From contig NZ_JAMBNZ010000002.1 of assembly GCF_023715365.1 (NCBI RefSeq), forward strand, positions 186,001 through 250,000: 64,000 nucleotides of DNA. Direction: 5' to 3'. This document shows positions 46,863 to 59,238 of this stretch, piece by piece. Each line of letters opens with the position of its first letter. The stretch's first letter is position 1. Below the pieces are notes generated by a model. That model ran no database searches. It saw only the letters and a list, made by a program, of their open reading frames with translations, and had not been told where the DNA came from. This DNA comes from Georgenia satyanarayanai. Lineage in GTDB: Bacteria; Actinomycetota; Actinomycetes; Actinomycetales; Actinomycetaceae. The position numbers and the translations under genes were made by a program.

Positions 46863-49046
46863 CTAGGATGCCAGGCCGGATCGGTCGCCGTCGGCGTCCT
46901 CGGCCGCGAGGCCGTCCCCGGCAGCGACGGTGGCGTCCGGCCCAGCGGCGGCGTCGGACGTGGCGCCGGTGGTGCCCGCGACGGCCTCCCCGGCAGCGTC
47001 GCTCGGAGAGGTGACGGCCTCCCCCGCGGCGTCCGGTGTGGCGCCGGTGGGAGCGGTGACCTCCTCGGCCGAGGGGCCGCTCGGTGCGGTGGGCGCCGTG
47101 CGGAGGGCGTCGACGACGGCCTGCGCGGTGCGCGGACCGACGCCCTTGACGGCGGCGATCTCCTCCGCCGTCGCCTTGCGCAGGCCGGCCACCGACCCGA
47201 AGTGGGCGAGCAGCGCCTTGGCGCGGGTGGGACCGAGGCCGGGGACGTCGTCGAGGACCGAGCGGGTCATCGCCTTGCTCCGCCGCCCGCGGTGCGCCGC
47301 GATGGCGAAGCGGTGGGCCTCGTCGCGCAGCCGCTGGAGGAGGAAGAGCCCGGGGCTGGTCCGCGGCAGGACGAGGGGGAAGTCCTCCCCCGGCAGCCAC
47401 ACCTCCTCGAGGCGCTTCGCGAGGCCGACGAGGGCGACGTCCTCGACGCCGAGCTCCTCGAAGACCCGCTGCGCCGCCGCCACCTGCGGCTGCCCGCCGT
47501 CCACGACGACGAGGTTGGGCGGGTAGGCGAAGCGGGTGGGACGCCCCGTCTCGGGGTCGACCGGGCCGGAGACGAGCGGCTTGCCGTCGTCGTCGACCGC
47601 GCCCTCGCGGGCGGAGCGGTAGTGGCGGAACCGGCGGGTGAGCACCTCGGCGATCGCCTCGGTGTCGTCCCGGGCGCCGCTGCCGTCCGCGCCGCGGACG
47701 ACGAAGCGGCGGTAGGCGTTCTTGCGGGGCAGGCCGTCCTCGAAGACGACCATGGAGCCCACCTGGTGGGTGCCCTGGGTGTGGGAGATGTCGTAGCACT
47801 CGATGCGGAGGGGCGCCTCCTCGAGGTCGAGGGCCTCGGCAAGGTCCGCCAGCGCCTGGGAGCGGGTGGTGAGGTCGCCCGCCCGCCGGGTCTTGTGGAG
47901 CACGAGGGCGTGCTCGGCGTTGCGCCTCACGGTCTGGGCGAGGGCGCGCTTGTCCCCGCGCTGCGGGACCCGCACGGACACGGCGGAGCCGCGCAGGCCG
48001 CTGAGCCAGTCGGTCACCTGGGGCAGGTCGGCGGGCAGGACCGGCACGAGCACCTCCCGCGGGACCGCAGAGGTACGGGACGACTCCGTCTCGTCGTCGG
48101 CGTCGGTGCCGAGGTCGCCGTAGACCTGCTGGAGGAGCCGCTCGACGAGCTCGGCGTCCGTCGCCTCCTCAACCTTCTCCACCACCCAGCCCCGCTGGCC
48201 GCGGACCCGCCCGTCCCGGACGTGGAACACCTGGACGGAGGCTTCCAGCTCGTCGGAGGCCATCGCGAAGACGTCGGCGTCGGTGCCGTCCGGCAGGACG
48301 ACCTCGTTCTTCTCCACGACCCGCTTGAGGGCGCCGAGGTCGTCGCGCAGGCGGGCCGCGCGCTCGAAGTCGAGCTCGCCGGCCGCGGCCTTCATCTCGC
48401 TCTCAAGGCGGCGCACGAAGGGGCGGGTCTGGCCGCCCATGAACGCGCAGAAGTCCTCGGCGAGGCGGCGGTGGTCCTCCACCGAGATCCGCCCGACGCA
48501 GGGTGCCGCGCACTTGTCGATGTAGCCGAGGAGGCAGGGGCGCCCGGAGCGCTCGGCACGCCGGTACACGCCGTTGGAGCAGGTGCGCACCGGGAAGACG
48601 CGGAGCATGAGGTCGACGGTCTCGCGGATCGCCCACGCGTGGCCGTAGGGCCCGAAGTAGCGGTTGCCCTTGCGGCGGGCGCCGCGCATCACGGTGGCGC
48701 GGGGCACCGTCTCGGACATCGTCACCGCGAGGTAGGGGTAGGACTTGTCGTCGCGGTACTTGATGTTGAAGCGGGGGTCGTACTCCTTGATCCAGGAGTA
48801 CTCGAGCGCGAGGGACGCGACCTCGGTCTCGACGACCGTCCACTCCACCGAGGCGGCCGTCGTCACCATCTGTCGGGTGCGCGGGTGGAGGTTTGCGATG
48901 TCCTGGAAGTAGCTGCCGAGCCGTGAACGGAGGTTCTTCGCCTTGCCGACGTAGATGACACGGCCGTGAGCGTCGCGGAAGCGGTAGACGCCGGGCGACG
49001 TCGGGATCTCCGACGGACGAGGGCGGTAGGTGGACGGGTCGGCCAT
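46863..49046 (-). CDS. uvrC: Excinuclease ABC subunit C
   Basis: UvrC (727 residues) makes the dual incisions in nucleotide-excision repair. The N-terminal GIY-YIG nuclease domain ([29 protein letters not shown]) is followed by a UVR motif ([18 protein letters not shown]) and the RNase H-like domain ([23 protein letters not shown]). A tandem helix-hairpin-helix closes the fold. Residues from about 665 on are an Ala/Thr/Ser/Glu-rich tail with DAAGEAV repeats, longer than usual. The ATG at 49044-49046 is five bases after the OsmC-like gene. Confidence 0.97.
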   Translation of the reverse strand: MADPSTYRPRPSEIPTSPGVYRFRDAHGRVIYVGKAKNLRSRLGSYFQDIANLHPRTRQMVTTAASVEWTVVETEVASLALEYSWIKEYDPRFNIKYRDDKSYPYLAVTMSETVPRATVMRGARRKGNRYFGPYGHAWAIRETVDLMLRVFPVRTCSNGVYRRAERSGRPCLLGYIDKCAAPCVGRISVEDHRRLAEDFCAFMGGQTRPFVRRLESEMKAAAGELDFERAARLRDDLGALKRVVEKNEVVLPDGTDADVFAMASDELEASVQVFHVRDGRVRGQRGWVVEKVEEATDAELVERLLQQVYGDLGTDADDETESSRTSAVPREVLVPVLPADLPQVTDWLSGLRGSAVSVRVPQRGDKRALAQTVRRNAEHALVLHKTRRAGDLTTRSQALADLAEALDLEEAPLRIECYDISHTQGTHQVGSMVVFEDGLPRKNAYRRFVVRGADGSGARDDTEAIAEVLTRRFRHYRSAREGAVDDDGKPLVSGPVDPETGRPTRFAYPPNLVVVDGGQPQVAAAQRVFEELGVEDVALVGLAKRLEEVWLPGEDFPLVLPRTSPGLFLLQRLRDEAHRFAIAAHRGRRSKAMTRSVLDDVPGLGPTRAKALLAHFGSVAGLRKATAEEIAAVKGVGPRTAQAVVDALRTAPTAPSGPSAEEVTAPTGATPDAAGEAVTSPSDAAGEAVAGTTGATSDAAAGPDATVAAGDGLAAEDADGDRSGLAS

Positions 49047-49051
49047 ACCGC

Positions 49052-49537
49052 TCAGCCTACGTGCGCCTCCCGGGCGGGCGGCGCCGGCTGCACCCGCACG
49101 GGGCAGCTGAGCGAGCGCGCGATGTGGTTCTGCACACGGGCGTCCTCGTGGAGGCGCACGGCCGCCTCCTCGCTGATCGGCAGGGCGTAGGTGACCCGCG
49201 GGCGCAGGACGATGTCGGAGAACGGTCCGGAGTTGGCGCCCTCGATGCGCTCGGTCGCCGTCGCGACGTCGGTGTAGCCGACGACGACGACGCCCTGCGC
49301 CGCCGCGGTGCGCAGGAACCACAGCATCTGGGACTGGGAGACCGCGCCGACGAAGAGCTCCTCGGCGCGGTACCGGGACACGTCAGCAGCGACCTTGCGG
49401 TCGGAGGTGGCGAGCAGGGTCGGCTTGCCCTCGACGCGCACCTCGTGGTCACGGGAGTAGGAGGTGTAGCTCCGCGTCCCGGTGTCGTCCGCGCCGGTCC
49501 AGTCCACGGTCACCGTGTAGGTCTGCAGTGCGCCCAT
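49052..49537 (-). CDS. OsmC family protein
   Basis: This 161-residue protein has the fold of Cys-dependent organic hydroperoxide reductases: [18 protein letters not shown], then [24 protein letters not shown]. The second canonical Cys is replaced or missing (its FVGAVSQ motif lacks the first Cys), and only one Cys, in SLSCPVRV, remains. Peroxidase activity may therefore be altered or lost. Between uvrC and uvrA; no dedicated regulator is seen. Confidence 0.87.
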   Translation of the reverse strand: MGALQTYTVTVDWTGADDTGTRSYTSYSRDHEVRVEGKPTLLATSDRKVAADVSRYRAEELFVGAVSQSQMLWFLRTAAAQGVVVVGYTDVATATERIEGANSGPFSDIVLRPRVTYALPISEEAAVRLHEDARVQNHIARSLSCPVRVQPAPPAREAHVG

Positions 49538-49584
49538 GGCGCCACCCTAGCCCGCGGTGACCGTCGTCACGTCGGCTTTGCCAC

Positions 49585-52425
<2,841 letters not shown>

Positions 52426-52509
52426 TCGGCGATGATACGAGCCCTGCCGCTCGGGCGCCTGTACATGTGTTCGACGTCACGGGCGTGTTGCGGCTGGCAG
52501 GATCGGGTC

Positions 52510-53151
52510 ATGACCGACCTGACCCCGCTGGGCGGTGCCAGCCTGGAGCGGCTGGCCGTCTCCGCCATGGACAACAACGTCTACCTCCTCACCGCGCGGA
52601 CCGGCGAGCAGCTGCTCGTCGACGCCGCCGACGACGCGGAGGCGATCCTCGCGATGCTCGGCGACGGCCCGCTGCGGAACGTCGTCACCACCCACGGCCA
52701 CTGGGACCACCACCGTGCGCTGCCCGCCGTCGTCGCGGCGACGGGTGCGCGGACCGCGGCGGGCGCCCCGGACGCACCGGACCTGCCGGTCCCGGTGGAC
52801 GTGCTCCTGTCCCACGGTGACCAGCTCACCGTCGACGCCGCCGGCGACCTGGTGCTCGACGTCATCGCCCTGCGCGGCCACACGCCCGGGTCGGTGGCCC
52901 TCGCCCTCACCGAGCCCGACGACGCGCCGCACCCCGGGCGCGTGCACCTCGTCACCGGCGACAGTCTCTTCCCCGGTGGCGTGGGCAGGACGACGAGCCC
53001 CGCCGACTTCACCAGCCTGCTCGACGACGTCGAGGAGCGGCTCTTCGCCGTCTACCCCGACGACACCGTCGTGTGGCCGGGCCATGGGCTGCCGACCACG
53101 CTGGGGACGGAACGGCCGCAGCTGGCCAAGTGGCGCAGGCGCGGCTGGTAG
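52510..53151 (+). CDS. Metallo-beta-lactamase-fold hydrolase
   Basis: This 213-residue MBL-fold protein of the glyoxalase II/hydroxyacylglutathione-hydrolase-like type has the metal motif THGHWDHH. ALRGHTPGSVAL, TGDSLFPGGVGRT and VVWPGHGLPT with their metal-binding His and Asp follow. It is found next to uvrA in many actinobacteria. A thioester or persulfide substrate is plausible but unproven. Its ATG follows GATCGGGTC. It converges with terC across a hairpin. Confidence 0.9.
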   Translation: MTDLTPLGGASLERLAVSAMDNNVYLLTARTGEQLLVDAADDAEAILAMLGDGPLRNVVTTHGHWDHHRALPAVVAATGARTAAGAPDAPDLPVPVDVLLSHGDQLTVDAAGDLVLDVIALRGHTPGSVALALTEPDDAPHPGRVHLVTGDSLFPGGVGRTTSPADFTSLLDDVEERLFAVYPDDTVVWPGHGLPTTLGTERPQLAKWRRRGW

Positions 53152-53153
53152 CA

Positions 53154-53193
53154 CGACGGCCCGGCACGCCCCCGAGGGGCGGCCGGGCCGTCG
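53154..53193. terminator. Bidirectional terminator between MBL gene and terC
   Basis: Perfect 12-base arms cgacggcccggc (53154-53165) and gccgggccgtcg (53182-53193) are continued by an inner cgcccc/ggggcg stem. They lie in a 49-base gap between convergent genes. There is no T-run, but strength and position support a bidirectional terminator. Confidence 0.75.
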
Positions 53194-53200
53194 GCGCGCG

Positions 53201-54205
53201 TCAGCGGTCGACCTGGTCGGCCTCGCGGGCGGTCTTCTTGTTCTTGGCGATGCTCGCGAGCACCGTCACCGTGAGGACGCCGAGGATCCACAGGAGCGAG
53301 ACGGCGATGCCCGGCTCGGGCAGGCCGTGCCACTCCTCGCCGCCGTTGACGAAGCCCAGCTCGTTGGTGTGCAGGGCGTGGATGACGAGCTTGATCCCGA
53401 TGAAGCCGAGGATCGCCGCCAGGCCGTAGTGGAGGTAGACGAGCTTCTCGAGGAGCCCGTCGATGAGGAAGTACAGCTGGCGCAGGCCGAGGAGCGAGAA
53501 GGCGTTCGCCGCGAAGACGAGGTAGGGCTCCTGGGTGAGGCCGAAGATGGCGGGGATGGAGTCGACCGCGAAGAGGATGTCGGCGCTGCCGATCGCGAGG
53601 ATCGCGAGGAGCATCGGGGTGATCATCCGCTTGCCGTCGACCTTGGTGACGAGCTTGCCTCCGACATAGTCCTCGGTGACCGGGACGAAGCGGCGCACGA
53701 GGCGGACGAAGCCGTTCTCCTGGTACTCCTCGTCCTCGGACACCGTCTCCACGCCCTGCCGCGCCTGGGAGATCGCCGTCCACACGAGGAAGGCGCCGAA
53801 GAGGTAGAAGACCCAGGAAAAGTTGTCGATCGCCGCGGAGCCGAGCGCGATGAACACACCGCGCAGCACGATCGCGATGACGATGCCGGCGAGCAGGACC
53901 TCCTGCTGATAGTTCCGGGGGACCCGGAACGCCGCGATAATGATGACGAAGACGAAGAGGTTGTCGACCGACAGGCTCTTCTCGGTGATGTAGCCGGCGA
54001 AGTACTCCCCGCCGTACGTCGAGCCCCAGATCATCCAGACGATCACGCCGAAGACGAGCGCCATCGCGACGTAGGCGACCGACCACCAGGCCGCCTCGCG
54101 CAGCGTCGGTGCGTGGGGAGTCTTGACGTGGCCGACGATGTCGACGGTGATCATCGTGACGATGACCGCGAAGAGGGCGATCCAGGCGATGGCGTGGACG
54201 TCCAC
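53201..54205 (-). CDS. TerC-family membrane protein (Mn2+ exporter type)
   Basis: This 334-residue TerC protein has about nine membrane segments. Conserved acidic residues lie in SLSVDNLFVFVIIIAAF and in IGSADILFAVDSIPAIFGLTQEP, the metal-binding signature of the family. Members export manganese or help metallate secreted enzymes. The GTG at 54203-54205 follows GGAGG with four bases between. That site is sequestered by the preceding riboswitch-like leader, the clearest regulatory signal in the window. Confidence 0.93.
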   Translation of the reverse strand: MDVHAIAWIALFAVIVTMITVDIVGHVKTPHAPTLREAAWWSVAYVAMALVFGVIVWMIWGSTYGGEYFAGYITEKSLSVDNLFVFVIIIAAFRVPRNYQQEVLLAGIVIAIVLRGVFIALGSAAIDNFSWVFYLFGAFLVWTAISQARQGVETVSEDEEYQENGFVRLVRRFVPVTEDYVGGKLVTKVDGKRMITPMLLAILAIGSADILFAVDSIPAIFGLTQEPYLVFAANAFSLLGLRQLYFLIDGLLEKLVYLHYGLAAILGFIGIKLVIHALHTNELGFVNGGEEWHGLPEPGIAVSLLWILGVLTVTVLASIAKNKKTAREADQVDR

Positions 54206-54351
54206 AGTGCCTCCGGTACGTAGGTGTCGAGGTACCGGAGGTCTCTTCCGCGCACGGACCGCCGGTGGGTCCGACGTTGTGCGCCGGTGGCACCGAGCGG
54301 GCATGGACCCGCTGTGATGACGACACCACCGTTGGGGAATACTCCCCTCCG
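54206..54351 (-). promoter_or_regulatory. yybP-ykoY (Mn2+) riboswitch with SD-sequestering platform
   Basis: The minus-strand leader starts with CGGAGG (54346-54351), which pairs with CCTCCG (54236-54241) as P1. Next to the strands lie the family's conserved loops: GGGGAGTA directly within the 5' strand and AGAGACC with the 3' strand. Internal helices GGTGG/CCACC, AGCGGG/CCCGCT and GCGCAC/GTGCGC are visible. After P1 the sequence CCTCCGGTAC (54232-54241) is perfectly complementary to GTACCGGAGG (54210-54219), which contains the terC Shine-Dalgarno. P1 formation and SD sequestration are thus mutually exclusive, a translational ON switch by Mn2+. The class is inferred from motif and downstream gene. 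Confidence 0.85.
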
Positions 54352-54358
54352 CCGCACG

Positions 54359-54364
54359 ACCCTA
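54359..54364 (-). promoter_or_regulatory. terC riboswitch promoter -10
   Basis: TAGGGT lies on the minus strand and ends eight bases before the 5' P1 strand, so the transcript would begin almost exactly at the aptamer. No recognisable -35 is present. Confidence 0.5.
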
Positions 54365-54376
54365 CGACAAGTCGGG

Positions 54377-54401
54377 CACCCGGGCACGCAGTCGCCCGGT
54401 G
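54377..54401. terminator. Hairpin after uvrB
   Basis: cacccgggc (54377-54385) and gcccggtg (54394-54401) pair with one bulged base. It lies a few bases beyond the uvrB stop and before the terC promoter, which would isolate the two transcripts. Confidence 0.5.
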
Positions 54402-54408
54402 AGCGGCG

Positions 54409-56502
54409 TCACTGAGCCGCCTGCATCTGGCGCAGCTCCTTCTTGAGGTCGCCGATCTCGTCCCGCAGCCGGGCCGCGAGCTCGAACTGGAGCTCCTCGG
54501 CCGCGCCGCGCATCTGCTGGTCGAGCTGATGGATGAGGTCGGCGAGGTCGCTTGCGGCGGCGGTGCCCAGGCGGTCGCGCAGGGCGGAGCCGGTCACCTG
54601 CCTCTCCTTGGTGCTGGGGCCCTTGCCCGCCTTGCGGTAACCGCCCTCGAGGAGCTCGGCGGTGTCGATCGACTCCCGCGCGAGCATGTCGGTGACGTCG
54701 GCGATCCGCTTGCGGAGCGGGGTCGGGTCGATCCCGTGCTCCTCGTTGTAGGCGACCTGCTTCTCGCGGCGCCGGGTGGTCTCCTCGATGGCCTCGGCCA
54801 TCGCGGCGGTGATCGAGTCCGCGTACATGTGGACCTCGCCGGAGACGTTGCGGGCCGCGCGGCCGATCGTCTGGATGAGGGAGGTCGCGGAGCGGAGGAA
54901 GCCCTGCTTGTCGGCGTCGAGGATCGCGACCAAGGAGACCTCGGGCAGGTCCAAGCCCTCGCGCAGGAGGTTGATGCCGACAAGGACGTCGACGACGCCC
55001 AGGCGCAGCTCGCGCAGCAGCTCCACGCGGCGCAGGGTGTCCACCTCGGAGTGGAGGTACTGCACCTTGACGCCCCGCTCGAGGAGGTAGTCGGTGAGGT
55101 CCTCGGCCATCTTCTTCGTCAGCGTCGTCACGAGGACGCGCTCGTCGCGCTCCGTGCGCGCGCGGATCTCCCCGAGGAGGTCGTCGATCTGCCCCTGGGT
55201 GGGCTTGACGACGACCTGCGGGTCGACGAGGCCGGTGGGCCGGATGATCTGCTCGACGACGCCGTCGGACTGGGACAGCTCGTAGCTGCCCGGCGTCGCG
55301 GACAGGTAGACGGTCTGGCCGATCCGCTCGAGGAACTCCTCCCACCGCAGCGGCCGGTTGTCCATGGCGCTGGGCAGCCTGAAGCCGTGCTCGACGAGCG
55401 TGCGCTTGCGGGACATGTCGCCCTCGTACATGGCCCCGATCTGCGGGACCGTCACGTGCGACTCGTCGATGACGAGGAGGAAGTCCTCCGGGAAGTAGTC
55501 GAGGAGCGTGTGCGGCGCGGTGCCCGGGCCACGGCCGTCGATGTGCCGGGAGTAGTTCTCGATTCCCGAGCACGTCCCGATCTGGCGCATCATCTCGATG
55601 TCGTAGGTGGTGCGCATGCGCAGCCGCTGCGCCTCGAGGAGCTTGTTCTGGGACTCGAGCTCCTCCAGCCGCTCGGCGAGCTCCTGCTCGATGGTCGCGA
55701 TGGCGCGCTCCATGCGCTCCGGGCCCGCGACGTAGTGGCTGGCCGGGAACAGGTGGATCGACTCCTCGCGCCGCACGACCTCCCCGGTGAGCGGGTGCAG
55801 GGTGTAGAGCGCGTCGATCTCGTCACCGAACATCTCGATGCGGATCGCGAGCTCCTCGTACACCGGGATGATCTCGATCGTGTCCCCCCGGACCCGGAAG
55901 GTGCCGCGCGTGAAGGCGAGGTCGTTGCGGGTGTACTGCATCTGGACGAAGCGGCGCAGGAGGTCGTCGCGCTCCATGGTGTCGCCGACCTTGAGCTGGA
56001 CCATCCGGTCGACGTACTCCTGGGGCGTACCCAGGCCGTAGATGCACGAGACGGAGGCGACGACGACGACGTCACGGCGGGTGAGGAGGTTGTTGGTCGC
56101 CGAGTGGCGCAGGCGCTCGACCTCGTCGTTGATCGAGGAGTCCTTCTCGATGAAGGTGTCCGTGCTCGGGACGTACGCCTCGGGCTGGTAGTAGTCGTAG
56201 TAGGAGACGAAGTACTCGACGGCGTTGTTGGGCAGCAGCTCGCGGAACTCGGTGGCCAGCTGCGCTGCGAGTGTCTTGTTCGGCGCCATGACGAGGGTGG
56301 GGCGCTGGACCTGCTCGACGAGCCACGCAGTCGTCGCGGACTTGCCGGTGCCGGTGGCACCGAGGAGGACGATGTCCTTCTCCCCCGCCTTCAGACGTTC
56401 GGTGAGCTCGGCGATGGCGGTGGGCTGGTCGCCGGAGGGTGTGTACTCCGAGACGACCTCGATCGGCGCGACGGATCGCTGGAGGTCGGTGACGGGACGC
56501 AT
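54409..56502 (-). CDS. uvrB: Excinuclease ABC subunit B
   Basis: UvrB (697 residues) is the damage-verifying helicase of nucleotide-excision repair. Walker [17 protein letters not shown] lies near residue 48. The beta-hairpin [25 protein letters not shown] follows, then DEAD-type LVIDESHV and QTIGRAARN (motif VI). The C-terminal UVR domain is [29 protein letters not shown] lies exactly six bases before the ATG with no Shine-Dalgarno, so the mRNA may be leaderless. Confidence 0.98.
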   Translation of the reverse strand: MRPVTDLQRSVAPIEVVSEYTPSGDQPTAIAELTERLKAGEKDIVLLGATGTGKSATTAWLVEQVQRPTLVMAPNKTLAAQLATEFRELLPNNAVEYFVSYYDYYQPEAYVPSTDTFIEKDSSINDEVERLRHSATNNLLTRRDVVVVASVSCIYGLGTPQEYVDRMVQLKVGDTMERDDLLRRFVQMQYTRNDLAFTRGTFRVRGDTIEIIPVYEELAIRIEMFGDEIDALYTLHPLTGEVVRREESIHLFPASHYVAGPERMERAIATIEQELAERLEELESQNKLLEAQRLRMRTTYDIEMMRQIGTCSGIENYSRHIDGRGPGTAPHTLLDYFPEDFLLVIDESHVTVPQIGAMYEGDMSRKRTLVEHGFRLPSAMDNRPLRWEEFLERIGQTVYLSATPGSYELSQSDGVVEQIIRPTGLVDPQVVVKPTQGQIDDLLGEIRARTERDERVLVTTLTKKMAEDLTDYLLERGVKVQYLHSEVDTLRRVELLRELRLGVVDVLVGINLLREGLDLPEVSLVAILDADKQGFLRSATSLIQTIGRAARNVSGEVHMYADSITAAMAEAIEETTRRREKQVAYNEEHGIDPTPLRKRIADVTDMLARESIDTAELLEGGYRKAGKGPSTKERQVTGSALRDRLGTAAASDLADLIHQLDQQMRGAAEELQFELAARLRDEIGDLKKELRQMQAAQ

Positions 56503-56508
56503 GGCATT

Positions 56509-56514
56509 ACGGTA
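56509..56514 (-). promoter_or_regulatory. Candidate -10 for leaderless uvrB
   Basis: TACCGT on the minus strand is separated from the uvrB ATG by six bases, the same geometry as TAGGGT before the histidine kinase. No SOS box is evident within the 62-base gap to the next gene. Confidence 0.4.
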
Positions 56515-56564
56515 CGTCGGGCCACCGACATCGGCGGGGCGACTTCGCGAGGGGCGGACGCCGC

Positions 56565-57608
56565 TCAGCGGGAGCGCAGCACGCGTCGCCAGGCGGAGAG
56601 TGCGAGCCCGCCGGCGAGCAGCAGCCAGAGCAGCGCGGACAGGTGCGGTGAGCCCCACCGCCAGCCCTCCTCGAGGACGTCGCTCACGAGCAGCGCCGCC
56701 GGGAACGCCGACAGCACCGTGTAGAACCAGGCCCGCCTGCGCTCGACGACCGGCTCGTCGGCCGGGAACCGCCCGGCGTACTCGGCGGTCGGGCCGAACT
56801 CCTCAGCCAGCGGGGTCCCTGCCTCGGCGGCGTGGGACCGAGTCTCCGCCAGGACTTGGGCGACCCGGCGGTCGGTCATGTCACCGCGCTGTCGCAGCGC
56901 TGCCGCGAGCCCGGCGAGCCAGGCGTCGTCGTCCGTGTCCGCCGCCACCGGAGCGACCGCGCGCTCCGGCCACAGGCTGCCCACGAGGGCAGCGAGGGCG
57001 GCGTACGCCGCGGCGGACAGGACCAGCCACAGGTTGCTCACCTCGATGACGACCGCCTCACTGGTGCCGAGGAAGAAGGCGGCGAGGGCCGCGGCGAGCG
57101 CGAGGACGGCAGCGGTGGCGGCGAGCAGCGCCGCGCGCTGCGACCGGGCGCGCAGCACGCGCTCGTGGACGCCGCGCACCACCTGTCCCGTCGTCGCGAG
57201 CAGGAGCGGTGCCAGAAGGAGGGGCCACGTGTAGGACTCGCGCCACTCCCGCTGAAGAAGCCTGGCGACGAGGAGGAACACGGTGACGACCGCTGCACCG
57301 ACGAGGGACGCGATGACGAGCTCGCGCACCGGGGTCTGCCGTGGTGGCTCGGTGAAGGTCTCCCCCTCCGCCCGCCAGTCCTCACGCTGGGTGCGAACCC
57401 ACGCCACGGGGTCGCCGTAGAGCTCCACGGGGGACTCACCGGACTCGGCGACCTGCCGGTGCGCATCGCCGAGCGCGCGCCGGGCGAGCTCGAGGCGCAC
57501 GTCCTCCAGGACGAAGCGGGCGGCGGCGACACGCGCCCACTCGGCGTCGGCGGCGACACCGCGGGCGGCGCCGAAGCCATCGGCCAGGTCGAGCAGGGTG
57601 TCAGCCAT
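56565..57608 (-). CDS. Membrane protein paired with PadR regulator
   Basis: This 347-residue protein has an N-terminal cytosolic part ([16 protein letters not shown], then [16 protein letters not shown]). About six membrane segments lie between residues 110 and 240, with two more at the C-terminus. The middle loop, PVVERRRAW, is basic. It resembles the DUF1700-like membrane partners often encoded after PadR genes, though I do not assign a family. It starts at ATG 57606-57608, eight bases inside the PadR gene, so they are coupled and presumably co-regulated. Confidence 0.85.
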   Translation of the reverse strand: MADTLLDLADGFGAARGVAADAEWARVAAARFVLEDVRLELARRALGDAHRQVAESGESPVELYGDPVAWVRTQREDWRAEGETFTEPPRQTPVRELVIASLVGAAVVTVFLLVARLLQREWRESYTWPLLLAPLLLATTGQVVRGVHERVLRARSQRAALLAATAAVLALAAALAAFFLGTSEAVVIEVSNLWLVLSAAAYAALAALVGSLWPERAVAPVAADTDDDAWLAGLAAALRQRGDMTDRRVAQVLAETRSHAAEAGTPLAEEFGPTAEYAGRFPADEPVVERRRAWFYTVLSAFPAALLVSDVLEEGWRWGSPHLSALLWLLLAGGLALSAWRRVLRSR

Positions 57609-57954
57609 GGTGCTCCTCCGGGTGGTGCGGGCTTCCGAGGGCGTCGGCGAGAGCGGTCCACGCACGGCGCTCGTGCTGGAGGCGCTCGGCGCCCGTGGTG
57701 GTCAAGGCGTAGGTGCGGCGGCCGGGGCCGCTCTCCCCCTGGTCCCAGGAGGCCGTGACCGCCCCGTCCGCCTCGAGCGCGCTCAGCAGCGGGTAGAGCG
57801 AGCCGCCGCGCGGACGGCCGAGGCCACCGGCGGCGAGGCGCTGGGCGATCGCGTAGCCGTGCAGGGCACCGTCCTCGAGCGAGGCGAGCACCGCCGTCGG
57901 GAGCGCGGCGCGCACCCACGGTGTGGGCCAGCGAGGCTCGGATGCGTCGGTCAC
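57601..57954 (-). CDS. PadR-family transcriptional regulator
   Basis: This 117-residue winged-helix repressor has the PadR core VLASLEDGALHGYAIAQRLAAGGLGRPRGGSLYPLLSALEADGAV and the wing SGPGRRTYALTTTG. The dimerisation helix ends ERRAWTALADALG. Its GTG start lies just downstream of the near-palindrome at 57959-57979, which suggests autorepression. The downstream membrane protein overlaps it by eight bases. Confidence 0.93.
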   Translation of the reverse strand: MTDASEPRWPTPWVRAALPTAVLASLEDGALHGYAIAQRLAAGGLGRPRGGSLYPLLSALEADGAVTASWDQGESGPGRRTYALTTTGAERLQHERRAWTALADALGSPHHPEEHHG

Positions 57955-57958
57955 GTTT

Positions 57959-57979
57959 CTAAGTACAGCACGTACCTAG
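57959..57979. promoter_or_regulatory. Near-palindrome, candidate PadR operator
   Basis: CTAGGTAC and GTACTTAG (complement strand) flank a five-base spacer with a single mismatch, four bases before the PadR GTG. A bound dimer here would cover the start region. Spacing is shorter than the ATGT-N8-ACAT of PadR itself, so assignment is tentative. Confidence 0.45.
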
Positions 57980-58599
57980 ATATGCCTGCAAGACCTATCG
58001 CCGTCGCGCCTCGGCCGGAGCCGCTCCTCCCACAGCCGGCGCACCTGCGTGAGCAGCTCCTCGGCGCTGCCGGAGTTGTCGAGCCACACGTCGGCGACCG
58101 CGCGCCGTTCGGCATCGGTGGCCTGGGCGCGGATCCGGGCGAGCGCGTCCTCGCGCGACATGGCCCGGTCGCGGACGAGCCGCTCGAGGCGCACCTCCTC
58201 GTCGGCACCGACGACGGCGACGAGGTCGTAGCGGTCGGCGAGGCCGCGCTCGACGATGAGCGGAACGTCGTGCACGACGACGGCTCCCCGCGGCAGGTCC
58301 ATCACCCGGCGTGCCGTCTCCGCGGCGATGAGCGGGTGGGTGATCTCCTCGAGACGGGCGCGCGCGGCCGGGTCGGCGAAGACCATCCGACCGAGCGCCG
58401 CCCGGTCCAGGGCACCGCCCGCGGTGAGGACCTCCTCCCCGAACTCGGCCACGACCGCCGCCAGCCCCGGGGTGCCGATCGCGACGACCTCGCGGGCGAT
58501 CGCGTCGGCGTCGACGACGACGGCCCCGAGCCGCTCGAGCTCGCGGGCCACCGTCGACTTGCCGGCACCGATGCCTCCGGTGAGGCCGAGACGGAGCAC
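57976..58599 (-). CDS. coaE: Dephospho-CoA kinase
   Basis: CoaE (207 residues) completes coenzyme A synthesis by phosphorylating the 3'-OH of dephospho-CoA. It has P-loop GGIGAGKSTVARELE, VVDADAIAREVV and the lid region VHDVPLIVERGLADRYD. The GTG at 58599 follows GGAGG with six bases between. Its 3' end overlaps the PadR operator palindrome by four bases, and it stands between pcp and padR. Confidence 0.96.
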   Translation of the reverse strand: MLRLGLTGGIGAGKSTVARELERLGAVVVDADAIAREVVAIGTPGLAAVVAEFGEEVLTAGGALDRAALGRMVFADPAARARLEEITHPLIAAETARRVMDLPRGAVVVHDVPLIVERGLADRYDLVAVVGADEEVRLERLVRDRAMSREDALARIRAQATDAERRAVADVWLDNSGSAEELLTQVRRLWEERLRPRRDGDRSCRHI

Positions 58600-58600
58600 C

Positions 58601-59215
58601 TCAGTCCTCCCGGCCGCCGGGGACGACGACGTCCACCGGGTCGGCGAGCACGGTGTCGAGCACGAGGCCCAGGGCGGTGACGACGTCGGCGACGGGCACG
58701 ACGTCGGCGGCGGGCACGTGGACGAAGCCGGCGGACACGCCGTCGGGCACGGCCGCCAGGGCGGCGTACATGACGGCGTTGCACACGTAGGTGCCGGCGG
58801 AGAGGGACAGCTCGGCGGGCAGCCCGGCGGCCCGCACGGCCGCGAGGGCCGCCTTGACGGGGAGCGTCGTGAGGCGGGCCAGCGGCTCCCCCGGCAGGAC
58901 GGGGACGTCGACCGGCTGGGCGCCGTCGACGTCGGGGATGCGGGCGTCGAGGAGGTTGAGGGCCACGCGCTCCAGGGAGATCCTGTCCCGCCCCGCTGCG
59001 AGCCCGACGCCGAGGACGACGGCGGGCCGGTGCTCCACGACGAGGGCCGCGACGCGCTCGGTGGCGCGGGCGAAGGAGACCGGCAGGGTCTCGGTGACGA
59101 CCGTGACGTCGTCGGGTGGCGACCACTCGCGGGCGAGGGCGTCGACCGCGAGGGCGGAGGGGTTGTCCGCGTGGTCGGAGAAGGGGCCGAAGCCGGTGAC
59201 GAGGACGGTAGGCAC
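58601..59215 (-). CDS. pcp: Pyroglutamyl-peptidase I
   Basis: Pcp (204 residues) removes N-terminal pyroglutamate. The catalytic triad is visible: Glu in GRDRISLERVALN, Cys in GTYVCNAVMY and His in AGFVHVPA. The N-terminus VLVTGFGPFSDHADNPS is diagnostic. The GTG at 59215 is chosen for match to the family start. It ends one base before coaE, so translation is probably linked. Confidence 0.95.
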   Translation of the reverse strand: MPTVLVTGFGPFSDHADNPSALAVDALAREWSPPDDVTVVTETLPVSFARATERVAALVVEHRPAVVLGVGLAAGRDRISLERVALNLLDARIPDVDGAQPVDVPVLPGEPLARLTTLPVKAALAAVRAAGLPAELSLSAGTYVCNAVMYAALAAVPDGVSAGFVHVPAADVVPVADVVTALGLVLDTVLADPVDVVVPGGRED

Positions 59216-59238
59216 CGGCCGAGCCTAACGACAACAGG

